A DNA stretch of 64,000 nucleotides, from assembly GCF_003725335.1 (NCBI RefSeq), contig NZ_QIBY01000008.1:28007-92006 (forward strand), written 5' to 3'. Positions 1-7,457 of this stretch are shown here, in pieces (position 1 is the first letter of the stretch; every line of letters begins with the position of its first letter). The notes under the pieces are model-generated. The model was not told where the DNA came from. It searched no databases and saw only the letters and a list, made by a program, of their open reading frames with translations. Both the position numbers and the translations under genes were made by a program. This stretch comes from Parvibacter caecicola. GTDB taxonomy: Bacteria; Actinomycetota; Coriobacteriia; Coriobacteriales; Eggerthellaceae.

Positions 1-356
1 GAAAAGGCGAGACCACCATGGAGGACCTGGCGCAGCTCACCTTTATCCACCTCACCGGCCCCGGCTTCGAGGCGGGCTGGAACCAAGTGGTGGCCGCCTG
101 CGAAGAAGCCGGCTTCACCCCGAGAGAGCGTCCCGTGTTCATGGAAAGCGCCACGGAAACCTCGATGCTCGACTTGGCCGACAGCGAATGCTTCGTGTTC
201 TCGTTCGGCGGCCTGGCCAACGGCATGTTCTTCGCCGGCCGCCCCGACCTGACGGTAGTGCCGGTGCGGAGCGCCAGCTTCAAGGTGGACCTGTTCTACA
301 AAGAGGCCAACCTCCACCCCACCCTCCGCCAGTTCGTGGAGTTCCTGAAGGGCTAA
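1..356 (+). CDS. C-terminal part of a probable LysR-type regulator (5' end outside window)
   Basis: The open frame is already running at base 3, and the ATG at 18 has no convincing ribosome binding site, so this is taken as the 3' end of a longer gene. The visible ~118 residues alternate hydrophobic strands and helices and end in HPTLRQFVEFLKG, the way LysR-type effector-binding domains usually end. The helix-turn-helix would lie upstream of the window. It is convergent with the toxin gene that follows. Family assignment is by pattern only; another periplasmic-binding-fold protein is possible. Confidence 0.5.
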   Translation, partial: KGETTMEDLAQLTFIHLTGPGFEAGWNQVVAACEEAGFTPRERPVFMESATETSMLDLADSECFVFSFGGLANGMFFAGRPDLTVVPVRSASFKVDLFYKEANLHPTLRQFVEFLKG

Positions 357-366
357 CCGGCGCCAC

Positions 367-774
367 TTAAAGCGCTACCTCTTCAATGCAGTTGACGCCC
401 ATTTCCTGGCAGACGGTAACCAGCCTTTTGTCCAGGGTGAACAGGCAGCAGGCGTGGCGGCGAGCAAGCGTGGCGTAGAGCATGTCGTACACCGGATGTT
501 CCCGAAGAACCGCCTCGGCGTAAGCCTCATCGATGTTGACGTCGGAGGGCACGAAGCTGTCCACAACACCCAAAGCCGTTTGAATCCACAAGCTGGCCTC
601 TTTTTCGCTGAGGTGCCCGGCGCGGCGATACTTCCACACAACGTTGCGCAGCTCTATCTTCAAAAGATCGGGGGCCATCACCTGCTCCCCCTCCAATAAC
701 AGCTGACGCAGGGCCCGCCCCTTTTGGGTATTGCGGCACATCTCAATGACAGCCGAGCAGTCCATGACCACCAT
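367..774 (-). CDS. PIN-domain ribonuclease toxin (VapC-like)
   Basis: This 135-residue protein has the length and acidic pattern of a VapC toxin: Asp5 in VVMDCSAVIEM, a conserved Glu in the LLKIELRNVVWKY helix, an Asp in VYDMLYATLARR and an Asp in FTLDKRL. These acids bind metal in PIN-fold ribonucleases that cleave RNA. The start lies 2 nt after the stop of the RHH-type antitoxin gene, which is the standard antitoxin-first order. It is expected to be translationally coupled and held inactive in a complex. The cleaved RNA cannot be read from sequence. Confidence 0.85.
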   Translation of the reverse strand: MVVMDCSAVIEMCRNTQKGRALRQLLLEGEQVMAPDLLKIELRNVVWKYRRAGHLSEKEASLWIQTALGVVDSFVPSDVNIDEAYAEAVLREHPVYDMLYATLARRHACCLFTLDKRLVTVCQEMGVNCIEEVAL

Positions 775-776
775 CG

Positions 777-1145
777 CTAATCCTCCTGGCCATTGCGCAG
801 CAGGCTAAGCAAGTGCTCGTCTCGCTCCTCGCGCATCTCGCGAATCATGTCAACAGAGCTGGGCAGGCTGTCAGGACCGGGCGCGCCCTCGAAAGAGGCC
901 TCCAGCCGCATAAAGCTGCGGCGGCGGCGCTCGATACGCGCCGAAGGGCCAGCGGCGCCAGCGCACGTGACATCCCAAGCCGCGCTTGCAGCCTCAGCCT
1001 CGGTCATCCCTCGCTGATAGCCTTCCAGAAAGCGCCGCAGCACGTACGTTGTTTGCTGAGAGATGCTCCTGTCTTGCTCGGCCGCGCAAGAGCGCAGCTG
1101 GTTGTACAGCTCTTCGGGAAAGTCTCGCACTTGAAGGGCTGGCAT
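777..1145 (-). CDS. RHH-type antitoxin partner of the PIN toxin
   Basis: A 122-residue protein starting MPALQVRDFPEELYNQLRS. This start is preferred over an ATG 36 nt upstream because AAAGGA sits just ahead of it and the upstream start would fall inside the operator. The first ~50 residues read as a ribbon-helix-helix DNA-binding domain of the FitA/VapB kind (strand LQVRDF, then two helices). The charged tail (REMREERDEHLL) is the likely toxin-binding region. It should repress its own promoter at the palindrome upstream. Confidence 0.75.
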   Translation of the reverse strand: MPALQVRDFPEELYNQLRSCAAEQDRSISQQTTYVLRRFLEGYQRGMTEAEAASAAWDVTCAGAAGPSARIERRRRSFMRLEASFEGAPGPDSLPSSVDMIREMREERDEHLLSLLRNGQED

Positions 1146-1167
1146 TGCACATCCTTTCATGCATATG

Positions 1168-1190
1168 TATGAAGTTTTCATAGTATAGCA
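1168..1190 (-). promoter_or_regulatory. Operator and -10 of the PIN/RHH toxin-antitoxin operon
   Basis: A perfect inverted repeat TATGAA-GTT-TTCATA (1168-1182) lies 23 nt upstream of the antitoxin start. A -10-like TATACT on the minus strand (1187-1182) touches its right arm. The overlap of dyad and -10 is the layout expected of an autoregulated toxin-antitoxin operon. No clear -35 was found. Confidence 0.6.
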
Positions 1191-1355
1191 TGCACCGGCG
1201 AACCCTGCTCACATGGCGCGGCTTGTAAAGCTCGGAATAACGGCCGTTTTTGCCACCACAGCCGTCCCAACCGGCAAAACACCCCGTTTTTACGAGCACG
1301 CACCGCGCACGGCGGCGAGCCCGGGCCTCGCTCTGGCGCTTCGGCGGTGGCGGGC

Positions 1356-1384
1356 AAACGAAAGGCGCCCCGGAGGGCGCCTTG
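1356..1384 (-). terminator. Intrinsic terminator downstream of guaB
   Basis: On the minus strand GGCGCCC-tccg-GGGCGCC (arms 1375-1381 and 1364-1370) is followed by TTTCGTTT. It lies about 40 nt past the guaB stop. Confidence 0.8.
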
Positions 1385-1419
1385 GCTCTTGGCTGTGGGT
1401 GCGACTGCGCGGATTGCGG

Positions 1420-2937
1420 CTAGCGCGTGTTGGAGGCGTAGGGGGCCTTGTCCTTCAGCAGCACGTCGTGGGCACCGCCCTCCACGATGGAGGTGGCGCT
1501 CACCAGTGTCAGCTTCGCCTTGTCCTGGAACTCAGGGATGGTGAGGGCGCCGCAGTTGCACATGGTGCTCTTCAGCTTAAGCAGCGTGATGGCCATGTTG
1601 TCCTTCAAGCTGCCGGCGTAGGGCACGTAGGAGTCCACGCCTTCCTCGAACGACAGGCTCTTCTTGCCGCCCAGGTCGTAGCGGCCCCAGTTGCGGGCGC
1701 GGGCGGAACCTTCGCCCCAATATTCCTTCATGTAGGTGCCGTTCACCATCACCTTGGCAGACGGGCTTTCGTCGAAGCGGGCGAAGTAGCGGCCCAGCAT
1801 CACGAAGTCGGCACCCATGGCCAGCGCCAGGGAGATGTGGTGGTCGTACACGATGCCGCCGTCAGAGCAGATGGGCACATAAATGCCGGTTTCGCGGAAG
1901 TACTCGTCGCGGGCCTTCGCCACCTCGATGGTGGCAGTGGCCTGGCCGCGGCCGATGCCCTTGGTTTCGCGGGTGATGCAGATGGAGCCGCCGCCGATGC
2001 CGATCTTCACGAAGTCGGCCCCGGCCTCGGCCAGGAAGCGGAAGCCCTCGGCGTCCACCACGTTGCCGGCGCCGATTTTCACCGCGTCGCCGTAGTGCTC
2101 GCGCACCCACTGGATGGTGAGCTTCTGCCAATCGGAGTAGCCCTCCGAGCTGTCGATGCACAGCACGTCGGCGCCGGCGTTCACGAGCGCGGGCACCCGC
2201 TCGGCGTAGTCGCGCGAGTTGATGCCGGCTCCCACCATGTAGCGCTTGTGGGCGTCCAGCATCTCGTCGGGGTTGGACTTGTGGGAGTCGTAGTCTTTGC
2301 GGAACACCAGCGCCACCAGGCAATCGTTAGCGTCCACGATGGGCAGCGAATTCAGCTTGTGATCCCAAATGATGTCGTTGGCCACCTTCAGCGTGGTGCC
2401 GTCCTGGGCCACCACCAGCTTCTCGCGCGGGGTCATGAAGTCGGCCACCTTCTCGTCCAGGCTCATGCGGGACAGGCGGTAGTCGCGCTCGGTGACGATG
2501 CCCAGCAGCTTGCCGTGGGCGCTGCCGTCGGCGGTAACCGGCATGGTGGAGTGGCCGAACTTCTCGTGCAGCTCCACCACGTCGGCCAGCGTCATCTCGG
2601 GGGACAGGTTGGCATCGGAAGTGACGAAACCGGCCTTGTAGTCCTTCACGCGGGCCACCATGGCGGCCTCGTCTTCGATGGACTGGTTGCCGTAGATGAA
2701 GGAGAGGCCGCCCTCAGTGGCCAGCGCCACCGCCATCTTGTCGTCGGACACGGCGGCCATGATGGCGCTCACCATGGGCACGTTCAGGGTGAGGGGGCAC
2801 TCCTCCTGGCCCTTGCGGTACTTCACCAGGGGGGTTTTCAGGCTCACGGCGGCGGGAACGCAATCGGCGGGCGTATGCCCCGGGACCAGCAGGTATTCGT
2901 TGAAGGTGCGGGACGGTTCGTCGAAGTAAAACGCCAT
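1420..2937 (-). CDS. guaB: Inosine-5'-monophosphate dehydrogenase
   Basis: It oxidises IMP to XMP with NAD, the committed step of guanine nucleotide synthesis, in the cytoplasm. At 505 residues it has full family length. A CBS pair inserts at about residues 95-220 (from [14 protein letters not shown] to FRKDYDSHK). The catalytic loop is [20 protein letters not shown] with the active-site Cys in SICITR, and the mobile flap carries Arg-Tyr in NWGRYDLGG. These loops, with [14 protein letters not shown] near the end, match the Tritrichomonas foetus-type IMPDH rather than the usual GPGSICTTR bacterial form. The start at MAFYFDE has AGGAG nine bases upstream; a start 24 nt earlier lacks this spacing. 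It stands alone between its terminator and the prophage, which inserted upstream of its promoter. Confidence 0.95.
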   Translation of the reverse strand: MAFYFDEPSRTFNEYLLVPGHTPADCVPAAVSLKTPLVKYRKGQEECPLTLNVPMVSAIMAAVSDDKMAVALATEGGLSFIYGNQSIEDEAAMVARVKDYKAGFVTSDANLSPEMTLADVVELHEKFGHSTMPVTADGSAHGKLLGIVTERDYRLSRMSLDEKVADFMTPREKLVVAQDGTTLKVANDIIWDHKLNSLPIVDANDCLVALVFRKDYDSHKSNPDEMLDAHKRYMVGAGINSRDYAERVPALVNAGADVLCIDSSEGYSDWQKLTIQWVREHYGDAVKIGAGNVVDAEGFRFLAEAGADFVKIGIGGGSICITRETKGIGRGQATATIEVAKARDEYFRETGIYVPICSDGGIVYDHHISLALAMGADFVMLGRYFARFDESPSAKVMVNGTYMKEYWGEGSARARNWGRYDLGGKKSLSFEEGVDSYVPYAGSLKDNMAITLLKLKSTMCNCGALTIPEFQDKAKLTLVSATSIVEGGAHDVLLKDKAPYASNTR

Positions 2938-2989
2938 GGCCAGTTCTCCTTTTCTTCCCATTTCGGCGGCTTGGAAATAATTTCTGCGT

Positions 2990-2995
2990 ATTATA
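2990..2995 (-). promoter_or_regulatory. -10 hexamer of the guaB promoter
   Basis: The minus strand reads TATAAT here, 52 nt upstream of the guaB start, in an AT-rich stretch. No good -35 at 16-18 bp spacing was found. The hexamer lies about 95 bp inside host DNA from the attL repeat, so integration should leave it intact. Confidence 0.5.
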
Positions 2996-3090
2996 GTTTA
3001 TTTGAACGAGCAAAACGGATAATCCGTCTAACTGGGCAAACACAACGCCAAACGCACGAGGAGTGCTGAAAAACACGGGCAGAACGAACC

Positions 3091-3114
3091 ACTTAGGATA
3101 TTCTGGGATATGCT
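3091..3114 (+). repeat. attL core of the prophage
   Basis: ACTTAGGATATT, three variable bases, then GGATATGCT: 22 of 24 bases match the repeat at 39802-39825. It marks the left junction, between guaB-side host DNA and the endolysin end of the phage. Confidence 0.8.
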
Positions 3115-3148
3115 CACTGTACCGTTTTGGGTACATATCCGAAGACGC

Positions 3149-3176
3149 AGAAAAGCCCCCTCCCGAAGGAGGGGGC
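3149..3176 (-). terminator. Late-operon terminator after the endolysin gene
   Basis: On the minus strand GCCCCCTCC-ttcg-GGAGGGGGC (arms 3168-3176 and 3155-3163), with a UUCG tetraloop, is followed by TTTT. It lies 17 nt past the endolysin stop and closes the leftward late operon. Confidence 0.85.
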
Positions 3177-3192
3177 GAATCTATATCTTGGG

Positions 3193-4200
3193 TTATTTTA
3201 CGTACACCGCGCCGTGCCACTCCAGGGCAATCCACCCGCTGGGTATCAGACCCCACCAATCGGAGCCGGCCCGCCGCACCTGCGACACGGTGACGCGGGT
3301 TCCGGGGAGCAGCTGCCCCTCGTCGTTGGAGTGCCTCTGGCCGTCGGGGGTCAGCTCCGCCTTCGCCTTCTTCCGGCTGTCCGTGCCCGGCCCCGTGCGC
3401 ACATTGAGCGCCGACGCCTTGGTGACGTAGGTCTTGCAGACGTACTTGTCGGCCGGGTCCCTGGCCGCGCCCGGCAGCTCCGGCTCTTCCGCCGTCAGCG
3501 CGCGGTTCACGGCCGCCTGCACCTCGTCCGGGTCGAAGCCGGCGGCCTTGAGCTTCTCGCGGCGCTCCTGGCCATTCCCGTACTTGCCGGCGATCACGTC
3601 CGCCACCGCCTGCGTGAGCGCGGTGCCGGGGAGCATCACCTGCGGCGGGGCGGCCGCCGTGGCCCCGGACACGACGATAACCGTGTGGGCGTTGCTGACG
3701 AAGATGGAGCCGGCGGTGGCCTTGGCGAGCATCTGGGCGTAAGTAAGCCCCCTGTGGACGGTCACCAGGCCCGTCTTCTCCAGGCGCTCCGCGAGGTTGC
3801 CGGTGTAGGCCAGGTTGCCGCCGGCGTACATGACGGCCTTTTCCGCCCCCGCCGCGATGGCGCAGACGCTCGCCAGGCTGGAGCAGTCGCACTCGCAGTC
3901 GGTCGTTATCTTGGCCAAGTCCCAGCCCGCCGCCTCCGCGAGGGGCAGGATGGTGTTGCGCTCATCCATGTCGTAGCCGATGTGGCGGTTGCCCACGGCG
4001 CCCTTGGCGGCGTTGGCACAGCGGATGCCGCGAGCTGCGTCCTTCCACACGACCAGCGTGTGCCAGTTCGCGTCGTAGGCGGCGCGGATGTTGAGCTCCG
4101 TGCCGGACTGGTTGCCGGCCTTGCCTCCCCTGCCTTTTCCTCGCTCGTCGATGGACGCCTGGGCTATCTGCACGACCACGCTATTCGCCCCTCTTGCCAT
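3193..4200 (-). CDS. Modular endolysin (NlpC/P60-like, CW_7, SH3)
   Basis: This 335-residue protein should cleave host peptidoglycan at lysis. The N-terminal ~178 residues resemble an NlpC/P60- or CHAP-type cysteine peptidase: a Cys cluster DCECDCSSLA near residue 104 and a His at about 172 in SNAHTVIVV. A CW_7 (Cpl-7-type) wall-binding repeat follows at about 193-235 (ALTQAVADVIAGKYGNG, then LKAAGFDPDEVQ). An SH3b-like domain closes the protein (ALNVRTGPG to the C-terminus). No signal peptide is visible, so release should depend on the holin. The start overlaps the holin end by 20 nt and sits behind a weak purine-rich site. It is the last gene of the late operon. Confidence 0.85.
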   Translation of the reverse strand: MARGANSVVVQIAQASIDERGKGRGGKAGNQSGTELNIRAAYDANWHTLVVWKDAARGIRCANAAKGAVGNRHIGYDMDERNTILPLAEAAGWDLAKITTDCECDCSSLASVCAIAAGAEKAVMYAGGNLAYTGNLAERLEKTGLVTVHRGLTYAQMLAKATAGSIFVSNAHTVIVVSGATAAAPPQVMLPGTALTQAVADVIAGKYGNGQERREKLKAAGFDPDEVQAAVNRALTAEEPELPGAARDPADKYVCKTYVTKASALNVRTGPGTDSRKKAKAELTPDGQRHSNDEGQLLPGTRVTVSQVRRAGSDWWGLIPSGWIALEWHGAVYVK

Positions 4201-4453
4201 TTCCGATCTTCGGCAGCGCCGCTCCGTTGTCCACCTCGGGGATGCCCTTGACGCTGAACGCAATTGACAAGACAGCGCCCCAGCACATTGCGCCGGCAAT
4301 GTAGAGCCAGTCGAGGTCGGTGATGCTGATGATGTTCGACCCCATCAGGATGATCAGCACTTCCGCAGCCGTCTTGGCTGCCCGGATAGCTGCAGCCTCG
4401 ACCCATGCAGCGATTAGATCCTTTTTCTGCGTTTTCTCCAGTTTCTCTTCCAT
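4181..4453 (-). CDS. Holin-like small membrane protein
   Basis: A 90-residue protein with a charged N-terminus (MEEKLEKTQKKD), two hydrophobic stretches (about residues 25-45 and 48-68) separated by a short polar turn, and a charged tail. Size, topology and position directly before the endolysin, overlapping it by 20 nt, fit a phage holin that opens the membrane at lysis. No family-specific motif was recognised, so the call rests on topology and context. Confidence 0.7.
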   Translation of the reverse strand: MEEKLEKTQKKDLIAAWVEAAAIRAAKTAAEVLIILMGSNIISITDLDWLYIAGAMCWGAVLSIAFSVKGIPEVDNGAALPKIGNGKRGE

Positions 4454-4465
4454 CTCTCGTCCTTT

Positions 4466-4918
4466 CTAGTCGTTTTCTATGGGCTCGCCCTTGATGGGCA
4501 CGCGCTCGTTCAGGTTCCGCATCACGGCGTGGATGTAGTGGTTCCCGCCGCGCGCGAAGTAGTGGTCCGCCAGATCGTTGGCGCTCTCCAGCTCCTTCGG
4601 CGTTATGTAGCCGCGCTCCGTCGCCGTCTTCTCGATGGCCACGATTTTGTTTTTGAGCTTCGCCACGGTCAGGCTGCGCTCGTCGGCCATCTCCGTCTCC
4701 AGCTTGTCGATGCGGCCGTCCAGCTCGTCGAAGCGGGCGTTGAGCCGCCGCTCCATCTCCCCTATGGCCGAGGGCAGCCCCATCAGGTCGGTGTGCTCGT
4801 CCGCCAGGCGCTTGGCCTTGTCGCGCTGCCCGCGCACCCACCCCGCCACCCATCCCATGACGCCGATGCATGTGGTCGCAATGATGGAGGGGAGCGCGGA
4901 CTGGAAAGATTCGATCAC
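4466..4918 (-). CDS. Membrane-anchored coiled-coil protein of the lysis cassette
   Basis: In this 150-residue protein the first ~28 residues form a transmembrane segment (LPSIIATTCIGVMGWVAGWV). The middle (about 45-100) is a heptad-rich coiled coil (RRLNARFDELDGRIDKLE), and the end is soluble. It stands just ahead of the holin and may be a second lysis factor or a holin regulator. Its start is only 32 nt from the start of the divergent recombinase gene, so the two share a very short intergenic space. Exact family unknown. Confidence 0.6.
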   Translation of the reverse strand: MIESFQSALPSIIATTCIGVMGWVAGWVRGQRDKAKRLADEHTDLMGLPSAIGEMERRLNARFDELDGRIDKLETEMADERSLTVAKLKNKIVAIEKTATERGYITPKELESANDLADHYFARGGNHYIHAVMRNLNERVPIKGEPIEND

Positions 4919-4950
4919 TGGTGAAATCCTTTCGAGAACGGAGAGCCGGC

Positions 4951-5940
4951 ATGAACGCAGAAGAAGCCATGGCCATGCCGCTGGGGGCCATCGCGATGAA
5001 CCACTACCTCCCTGAGAAGCGCCGCCGCCGGCGCGCCAACACCGTGGACGGCTACGAATCTTCCATCCGCTGCCACGTGCTGCCCCGATGGGGCAAAAAG
5101 CTCCTGGGCAAAGTGACGAGGGACGACGTGCAGGAATGGGTGGACGAGCTGGGCGGGACGCCCGCCGGCCCCGGAGGCACCGAGAAGGCCTACAAGTGCC
5201 TGCGGCAGATCGTCCGCTGGGCGATGGACAAGTGGGGCATCTACATGGCCGACCCCACGCGCGGCATCGAGCTGCCGCGCAAGCGGGCCTACCGCCCCGA
5301 GACTCTGACCCAGCGGCGACTCAAGCGGTGGATTCGGGGCATGGTCGGCTGCGAGTGCGAGGCCACGGCCATACTGCAGTCGGCCCTGGGGTGCCGGCCC
5401 GGCGAGAACTACCACCTGGAATGGCCCGACATCAACTGGCGGACAGGGGCCGTGCCCCTGGACGGCTCGCTGCAGGAGACGTCCGAGGGGCTGATGGACT
5501 ATCCAACCAAAACCGCCAAGGGCGAGCGGACGGGGTACCTACCGCCGTGGGCGCTCGACAGGCTGCACCAGATTTGGGTGGAACTGGGGCGGCCCAAGGG
5601 GCGCATCATCGGGTGCCTCTCTCCCTCTCAGGTGGCCTACCGCATCAGGGCCTGGGCGGAGAAGCGCCGGCTGCCGAAGGTCACGATGAAGAACCTGCGG
5701 CACACGTGGGGCACCCTGGCCGCCCAGGCCGGCGTGGCCATACAGGATTGCGCCGCGATGATGGGGCACTCCGACATACAGACGACCTACCGCTACTACT
5801 ACGCGCTGACAGCGGCCCAGGCAAGGCGGGCGCAGCGCAAGGTGGCCCGCGCCGTGATGGGCAAAACCTGCGAGGACATGTACGCCGGCGTCAATCTGCG
5901 GTTCACGAGCGTGCCCGCCCCCATGGCGAGGGCGGCATAG
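4951..5940 (+). CDS. Tyrosine recombinase, proposed tail-fibre invertase (Rci-like role)
   Basis: This 329-residue site-specific recombinase has an N-terminal SAM-like core-binding region (about 10-105) and a C-terminal catalytic domain. Catalytic residues are Arg149 (GCRPGE), Lys in the beta hairpin near 187-190, box II KNLRHTWGT (Arg250, with Lys in place of the first His), His273 in MMGHSDIQTT and Tyr282 as nucleophile. It is the only + strand gene in the late module and its stop codon abuts the first of three 18-bp sites flanking alternative tail-fibre tips. The real integrase lies at the other end next to attR, so this enzyme most likely inverts those cassettes, as Rci does in plasmid shufflons. 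ATG 4951 is preferred over GTG 4921 because GGAGA lies just before it. No clear promoter was seen. Confidence 0.85.
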   Translation: MNAEEAMAMPLGAIAMNHYLPEKRRRRRANTVDGYESSIRCHVLPRWGKKLLGKVTRDDVQEWVDELGGTPAGPGGTEKAYKCLRQIVRWAMDKWGIYMADPTRGIELPRKRAYRPETLTQRRLKRWIRGMVGCECEATAILQSALGCRPGENYHLEWPDINWRTGAVPLDGSLQETSEGLMDYPTKTAKGERTGYLPPWALDRLHQIWVELGRPKGRIIGCLSPSQVAYRIRAWAEKRRLPKVTMKNLRHTWGTLAAQAGVAIQDCAAMMGHSDIQTTYRYYYALTAAQARRAQRKVARAVMGKTCEDMYAGVNLRFTSVPAPMARAA

Positions 5941-5957
5941 GCATTCCTTATCCCAGG
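5940..5957 (+). repeat. Recombination site A of the fibre switch
   Basis: GGCATTCCTTATCCCAGG. It begins on the last base of the recombinase stop codon. Its TCC TTA TCC CAG frame opens cassette A. Confidence 0.85.
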
Positions 5958-6367
5958 CTAAAAAGCAAAACCTTCTAAAGCCAATCAACGGCCAGGCGAA
6001 GCCGATTTACTGGAGCATGCACCAGGACTCGAACGGCGTGAGCAGGTTGGTGCTCTACTCCGAGGCAAGCGGTGCCGGCTCCGCTTCGTACGGCAATGGC
6101 GCTGTTGTGAACAAGCCGCCCTTCGTCACGCGAACCGTGAGCCGGGGCCTGACGGTAAAGGCGAGCAGCTACGGAAACGTGGCCATCAGCCCGCCCGCCG
6201 TTGCCGGGTACACGTTCCTGGGGGTTACGGGCGTTGGACACAACTCCAGCTCGAGGTTGAACATATTCGGATTTTCGTCAAGCTCGATCGGATTCCACAA
6301 CTGGACATCGGGCGACTTGACCGCGACCATCACCATCACGCTGCTGTACGGCCGCAATGGTTCCTAG
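5945..6367 (+). CDS. Silent tail-fibre C-terminal cassette A
   Basis: An open frame of 140 codons runs from the TCC in site A to TAG at 6365. It reads SLSQ and then a tip sequence with Gly/Ser/Asn-rich beta pattern, such as GYTFLGVTGVGHNSSS and ATITITLLYGRNG, typical of phage receptor-binding tips. It lacks its own promoter, ribosome binding site and sensible start; an internal ATG at 6017 would remove the N-terminal part of the cassette. After inversion at sites A and C it would extend the fibre to about 318 residues. Confidence 0.8.
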   Translation, partial: SLSQAKKQNLLKPINGQAKPIYWSMHQDSNGVSRLVLYSEASGAGSASYGNGAVVNKPPFVTRTVSRGLTVKASSYGNVAISPPAVAGYTFLGVTGVGHNSSSRLNIFGFSSSSIGFHNWTSGDLTATITITLLYGRNGS

Positions 6368-6385
6368 GGCATTCCTTATCCCAGG
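6368..6385 (+). repeat. Recombination site B of the fibre switch
   Basis: GGCATTCCTTATCCCAGG, identical to site A over all 18 bases and in the same orientation. It starts one base after the cassette A stop codon. Confidence 0.85.
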
Positions 6386-6621
6386 TATCGAAAGCCGCGC
6401 GCGAGGGTTGGGTTCCGCGCCTTTACTGGTACTCGAATTGGCCATGGAACAAGCCCGCCTCCATGCACGCGTGGGGGCGGTTCATCGTGTTGGAAAAAGA
6501 TGTGGGGCTAGCGACCGAGTACTACGCCATAGGCGTCTCCACCAGCCAACTGTTTTTCGGCGCGAAGACGGAGAAGGCTGGGTCGTTCACGTGGTACAAG
6601 GCCACGGCCACTGCCGTCTAG
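6373..6621 (+). CDS. Silent tail-fibre C-terminal cassette B
   Basis: An open frame of 82 codons runs from the TCC in site B to TAG at 6619. It reads SLSQVSKAAREGW, then an aromatic-rich stretch (LYWYSNWPWNKP) and a short beta-rich end (GSFTWYKATATAV). Like cassette A it has no start or promoter of its own. Inversion at sites B and C would yield a fibre of about 260 residues. It differs from tips A and C beyond the shared SLSQ, so it probably recognises another receptor. Confidence 0.8.
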   Translation, partial: SLSQVSKAAREGWVPRLYWYSNWPWNKPASMHAWGRFIVLEKDVGLATEYYAIGVSTSQLFFGAKTEKAGSFTWYKATATAV

Positions 6622-6650
6622 GAGCCGGGCCGCCCCCGGTCATCCGGATG

Positions 6651-7457
6651 TCAGGCGGACGAATCGCGCTGTATGAGCTCGCCGTCGTTCTTCGCCGTAA
6701 TCCCGTACATCTTGCCGGTTTCGGTCATGACGGCGAGCGCCCAAAATACGCCATTGGGCTTTTTGCAGCACAGGGCGTCGAACCCCGGCGAGCGCGACCA
6801 CACCGCGCGGACAACCGAGAGCCCCGTGGGTATGTCGCTGAACACTCGTTTGATGACCGGAAGCGGCGTGCTCTCGCCCTCGTTGGTGTAGCAGGTGTAC
6901 TCCTGAATAACTTGGGATAAGGAATCCCGGACATCATTGATTTGCTTCGAAAGGTCGGCGTACAGGCCCTCGATGGTGTGGCTCTCCTGCAGGAGCATCT
7001 TCGGCTCCTGGGGGTTGATGCCGTTGATGGCCACGCTGCAGATGGGCATCTCGGCCACGGTGTCGCCGGCGTTGAGGTCGCCTTCGATGTGGCCGGGCAC
7101 GACCGCCGTCCCGGTGGTCTCCTCGCCCTTGATGGCGCGGAGCTCGCACTTGTAATCCGGGTACGTCTCGATGTGCGCGACAATCAAGTCCACCCGGTTG
7201 TACCCGGGGATGCCGTTGTCTATGTTGACCTCGGCGTAGTCCCCGGCCACGGCCCAGCGGTAGCCGCAGCACACGGCGTCCCCTCCGAGGACGCGCACCG
7301 TGTTCGAGTCGATGAGGGTGCAGGCCATCTTGCTCTTCGTGGGCAGCACGTAGCTGGCAGGGCCGAGCGTCCCGGCGTTGTAGCGCGCGTCGTTCTCCGG
7401 CGAGATGTGCGGCTCGCCGGCGTGCGCGGTGATCAGATGCAGAGACCCTTCCATCAT
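6651..7457 (-). CDS. Tail fibre / receptor-binding protein with switchable C-terminus
   Basis: This 268-residue protein lies downstream of the Dit and Tal-like genes, where siphophages place their receptor-binding protein. Residues 1-178 are the constant part (MMEGSLHLITAHAGEPHISP...), which resembles baseplate-attachment domains. The next residues, SLSQ at 179-182, are encoded by recombination site C. The last 86 residues are the currently expressed tip (VIQEYTCYTNEG to IQRDSSA). The start codon overlaps the stop of the preceding small gene (ATGATGA). The two Cys of DALCCKKP are notable in the tip. Inversion with cassette A or B would replace everything after residue 182. Confidence 0.8.
   Translation of the reverse strand: MMEGSLHLITAHAGEPHISPENDARYNAGTLGPASYVLPTKSKMACTLIDSNTVRVLGGDAVCCGYRWAVAGDYAEVNIDNGIPGYNRVDLIVAHIETYPDYKCELRAIKGEETTGTAVVPGHIEGDLNAGDTVAEMPICSVAINGINPQEPKMLLQESHTIEGLYADLSKQINDVRDSLSQVIQEYTCYTNEGESTPLPVIKRVFSDIPTGLSVVRAVWSRSPGFDALCCKKPNGVFWALAVMTETGKMYGITAKNDGELIQRDSSA
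6911..6928 (-). repeat. Recombination site C inside the tail-fibre gene
   Basis: The minus strand reads GGGATTCCTTATCCCAAG, 16 of 18 bases identical to sites A and B and inverted relative to them. It encodes (D)SLSQ in the fibre frame. Confidence 0.85.

Larger units (their letters stand above)
5940..6928. other. Invertible tail-fibre cassette region (shufflon-like)
   Basis: Three copies of the 18-bp site bound this 989-bp segment: sites A and B point right, site C points left inside the tail-fibre gene. Cassettes A and B (+ strand) converge on the expressed tip C (- strand). Inversion B-C (561 bp) or A-C (989 bp) would join a new C-terminus to the constant 178-residue fibre N-terminus, in frame. 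The recombinase gene is immediately adjacent. This is inference from layout and frame; no inverted isoform is visible in one sequence. Confidence 0.85.

Noticed and set aside
1213..3069. Long + strand frame opposite guaB
   Set aside because: Rich in His, Val and Gly with no recognisable motif; the opposite strand encodes a full IMP dehydrogenase.
4951..5940. Second integrase as remnant of another integrated element
   Set aside because: It lies inside an intact late operon between lysis and tail genes and abuts one of three repeats in the fibre region. There is no att-like pair outside and no other element genes.
4951..6930. Diversity-generating retroelement behind the variable fibre tips
   Set aside because: No reverse transcriptase gene or near-identical template/variable repeat pair is present; the tips are unrelated in sequence beyond SLSQ and are flanked by short recombination sites.
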